Of a stretch of 6,937 nt of DNA, positions 5,331-6,937 are shown piece by piece. Positions within the stretch are counted from its first letter, which is position 1, and the number at the start of each line of letters is the position of its first letter. Position numbers and translations under genes: made by a program. A model generated the notes under the pieces. It did not search any database. It saw only the letters and a list, made by a program, of their open reading frames with translations, and was not told the DNA's origin. The stretch is from Actinomycetota bacterium (GTDB taxonomy: Bacteria > Actinomycetota > Geothermincolia > Fen-727 > Anoxymicrobiaceae): assembly GCA_003154635.1 (NCBI GenBank), contig PMDX01000270.1, forward strand, positions 922 to 7,858, given 5' to 3'.

Positions 5331-6533
5331 TTACCTGCCGGCGATCTCGTCGAGGATCTTTGCTCGAGTAACGAGTATGGACGGGATGGTGGCCGAGATG
5401 ATAGCAACAAGGACTACCGACCAGGCGCGGGCGTTAAAGTCGGCGGCGTTGGCTATCAGCTTGACGTCACCGATGGGTATCGCGAAAGGATGCCAGTTGA
5501 AATAGGGCACAATTATGCCAAAGTAGATCGCGAGCCCCAGCCCGACACCCAGAACCGAATAGACGATCGCCTGGAAGACGTAGGTGGTCCGGATCAGGTA
5601 CGACTTTATGCCGATGGCCCGGAGTATGCCGATCTCCTGGCGTCTGTGGTTTATCTCGACGTAGATGATGATGAATATGACAACGGCGGCTATGAGGAAC
5701 CCCACCGTTGTTAGAAGGGCGTTGATGGTGATGAAGCTGCTGGTAACGCTCTTGGCGACGCCCGCGGAATCCTGCCATGGCGAGACGGTAACTCCGAGGT
5801 CAGCTTTCTTGATCTCTTTGATGACCTGGTTCTCGAGCTCCGGCTTGTCGGTACGGACGATTATCTTCGTGGCCCTGTCCGCCATCTGCGGAGCCAGTTT
5901 GTTGAGCGCGCTGTTCGTGATATAGACGTTGTAGTCGGACATCATGTTCTTGGTAAAGTAGATTCCCTTTACTGTGAAGACCTTGCTGAACGCGTTGGTC
6001 GACAGGACCACCTTGTCGCCCACCTGGGCGCCCTTCAGGGAGGTGGAATTGAGCTCGACCTTGGGGCCGCCGGCCACCTGCCTGCCGATGATTATCTTGT
6101 CGGTGTCTCCGGGCGATAGGTACGAACCGTATGACATATGCTTCGAGATAATGAGCGTCTTGCTGTCCAGGACGGGGTCCACCGAGTATATGCCATAGTT
6201 GCCCTGGACCGCTCCCAGCTTGAGGCTCCCCGGAACGAGAGTCTGGTCGCTCACGGCCTTCACGCCGGGCAGCTTGCTTATTGCGGCCACCTTCGCCGAG
6301 ACCCCGTCCAGGAAATCCCTTCCCGGCAGCGCGCTTACGGTAACGTCGCCAGCGGAGGTCTGTATCACTTGCTTGTCCGATGTCTCCGTAACACCATGGA
6401 AAAGCGAGTTTACGAAGACGAGGTTGATGAAGGCGACCGACATCAGGAAAATGGTCAGCAGGAGCGTCCACTTGTTGCCGCGCTTCAGGAACCGCCAGAT
6501 GAGAAAGAACGGGATGCGAAACTCGCTACTCAT
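5331..6533 (-). CDS. FtsX/MacB-type ABC transporter permease
   Basis: This 400-residue permease has four membrane segments in the MacB/LolC order. Segment 1 is about residues 22-45. A large outside domain (46-265) corresponds to the MacB periplasmic core. Segments 2-4 are near 268-292, 317-342 and 370-388. After segment 2 comes INHRRQEIGILRAIGIKSYL, the hallmark coupling loop of the FtsX family (RRxEIGxLRAIG), which contacts the ATPase. The C-terminus (AKILDEIAGR) also fits the family end. Such permeases do not pump across the bilayer in the usual way; they move lipoproteins, peptides or antibiotics out from the outer leaflet or periplasm. The substrate cannot be told. The ATG overlaps the stop of the upstream ATPase gene (ATGA, 6530-6533), so the two are one coupled unit. 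The gene is full length, with its stop eight bases from the RAYT-derived element. Confidence 0.93.
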   Translation of the reverse strand: MSSEFRIPFFLIWRFLKRGNKWTLLLTIFLMSVAFINLVFVNSLFHGVTETSDKQVIQTSAGDVTVSALPGRDFLDGVSAKVAAISKLPGVKAVSDQTLVPGSLKLGAVQGNYGIYSVDPVLDSKTLIISKHMSYGSYLSPGDTDKIIIGRQVAGGPKVELNSTSLKGAQVGDKVVLSTNAFSKVFTVKGIYFTKNMMSDYNVYITNSALNKLAPQMADRATKIIVRTDKPELENQVIKEIKKADLGVTVSPWQDSAGVAKSVTSSFITINALLTTVGFLIAAVVIFIIIYVEINHRRQEIGILRAIGIKSYLIRTTYVFQAIVYSVLGVGLGLAIYFGIIVPYFNWHPFAIPIGDVKLIANAADFNARAWSVVLVAIISATIPSILVTRAKILDEIAGR

Positions 6534-6937
6534 ACCAGCTCACCGTCCGCGAGCCTGATGAGGCGGTTGCCATACTCGGTCTCCTCCTGTTCGTGAGTGA
6601 CCATCACGATAGTGCGCCCCTGCTCTTCGTTGAGCTTCTTGAAGACGTCCAGGACCTCGGCCGCGGCGACGGTGTCGAGGTTCGCGGTGGGCTCGTCGGC
6701 CAGCACGATGGCCGGGCGGGTCACCAGGGCCCGCGCAATGGCAACGCGCTGGCGCTGCCCGCCGGAAAGCTCGAAGGGCTTCTGGCCCATCTGGTCCTTC
6801 AGGCCCACCTCCTCGATGAGCGTTTCCGCGCGCTCGCGGATCTCCCTCTTGCTGAGGTTCTCCGCCTTCATCAGCAGCAGCGGGAACTCCACGTTCTCCC
6901 GGGTGGTGAGAACGGGGATGAGGTTGAAGGTCTGGAA
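6530..6937 (-). CDS. ABC transporter ATPase, LolD/MacB type (5' end outside window)
   Basis: The last 135 residues of an ATPase are present; the start lies beyond the right edge. At the edge the sequence opens with FQTFNLIPVLTTRENVEFPL, so the Q-loop Gln (residue 2 of the fragment) is retained while Walker A is outside. The signature LSGGQRQRVAIARAL is at 57-71. Walker B with its glutamate is at 76-82 (AIVLADE), followed by the D-loop region PTANLD. The H-loop His is in MVTHE (112-116). The FQxFNLIPxLTxxENVExPL and TANLD forms are typical of the LolD/MacB/FtsE-like exporter ATPases that pair with FtsX-type permeases, and the permease follows with a 4-base overlap. All motifs seen are intact, so the enzyme should be active. 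A GTG at 6892 is internal and not the start. Confidence 0.95.
   Translation of the reverse strand, partial: FQTFNLIPVLTTRENVEFPLLLMKAENLSKREIRERAETLIEEVGLKDQMGQKPFELSGGQRQRVAIARALVTRPAIVLADEPTANLDTVAAAEVLDVFKKLNEEQGRTIVMVTHEQEETEYGNRLIRLADGELV

Noticed and set aside
5197..5505. 102-codon plus-strand frame between the lipoprotein and the permease
   Set aside because: It is antisense to the RAYT remnant and to the permease C-terminus, both recognised on the minus strand.
1..6937. tRNA, rRNA or CRISPR array
   Set aside because: No cloverleaf-like T-loop sequence, no rRNA-like stretch and no regularly spaced direct repeats were seen on reading both strands.

Overview
The window looks bacterial. 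It has bacterial Shine-Dalgarno sites (AGGAGG, GGGAGG), a lipoprotein-type signal peptide, a LolD/MacB-type ABC exporter, a DUF1328 small membrane protein and remnants of a REP-associated tyrosine transposase (RAYT), a bacterial family. Base composition is moderately GC-rich, with frequent AGG (Arg) and ATA (Ile) codons. I cannot place the phylum. The mix is compatible with an environmental lineage of Actinomycetota, Desulfobacterota or similar, but that is inference.

Layout, left to right. (1) 1-100: no secure gene; a REP-like motif lies at the left edge. (2) 101-274: a 57-residue DUF1328/UPF0391 membrane protein. (3) 332-541: a doubtful charged small ORF, followed by a clear terminator hairpin at 560-587. 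(4) 635-1591: a cytoplasmic alpha/beta hydrolase (esterase) with a full catalytic set and a strong SD. (5) 1621-2082 (minus): a DUF3795 cysteine-rich protein whose normal C-terminal part is replaced by unrelated sequence. The changeover falls at a REP-like inverted-repeat element (1837-1913). (6) 2241-2417: the C-terminal half of an MNT-type nucleotidyltransferase, a gene relic. (7) 2524-5123: a translationally coupled pair, a GT-C family membrane glycosyltransferase and a lipoprotein made of seven VWAVG-type repeats, read here as a seven-bladed beta-propeller. (8) 5149-5322: a MITE-like element with inverted ends enclosing the first ~45 codons of a RAYT transposase. (9) 5331-6937 (minus): an FtsX/MacB-type permease and its ATPase partner, which runs off the right edge.

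How it fits together. The two outer blocks (esterase on the left, ABC exporter on the right) have GC-rich third positions and look like stable genome. The centre (about 1790-5325) is a mosaic: a damaged DUF3795 gene, a nucleotidyltransferase fragment, a more AT-rich glycosyltransferase/propeller pair and a RAYT relic. At least four copies of a GGGTCARGYC-type end motif occur in the window, two or more in inverted pairs, which suggests repeated insertion or rearrangement by one REP/RAYT family. The most original biological unit is the coupled GT-C plus propeller-lipoprotein pair. The most informative genome-evolution signal is the REP/RAYT set.
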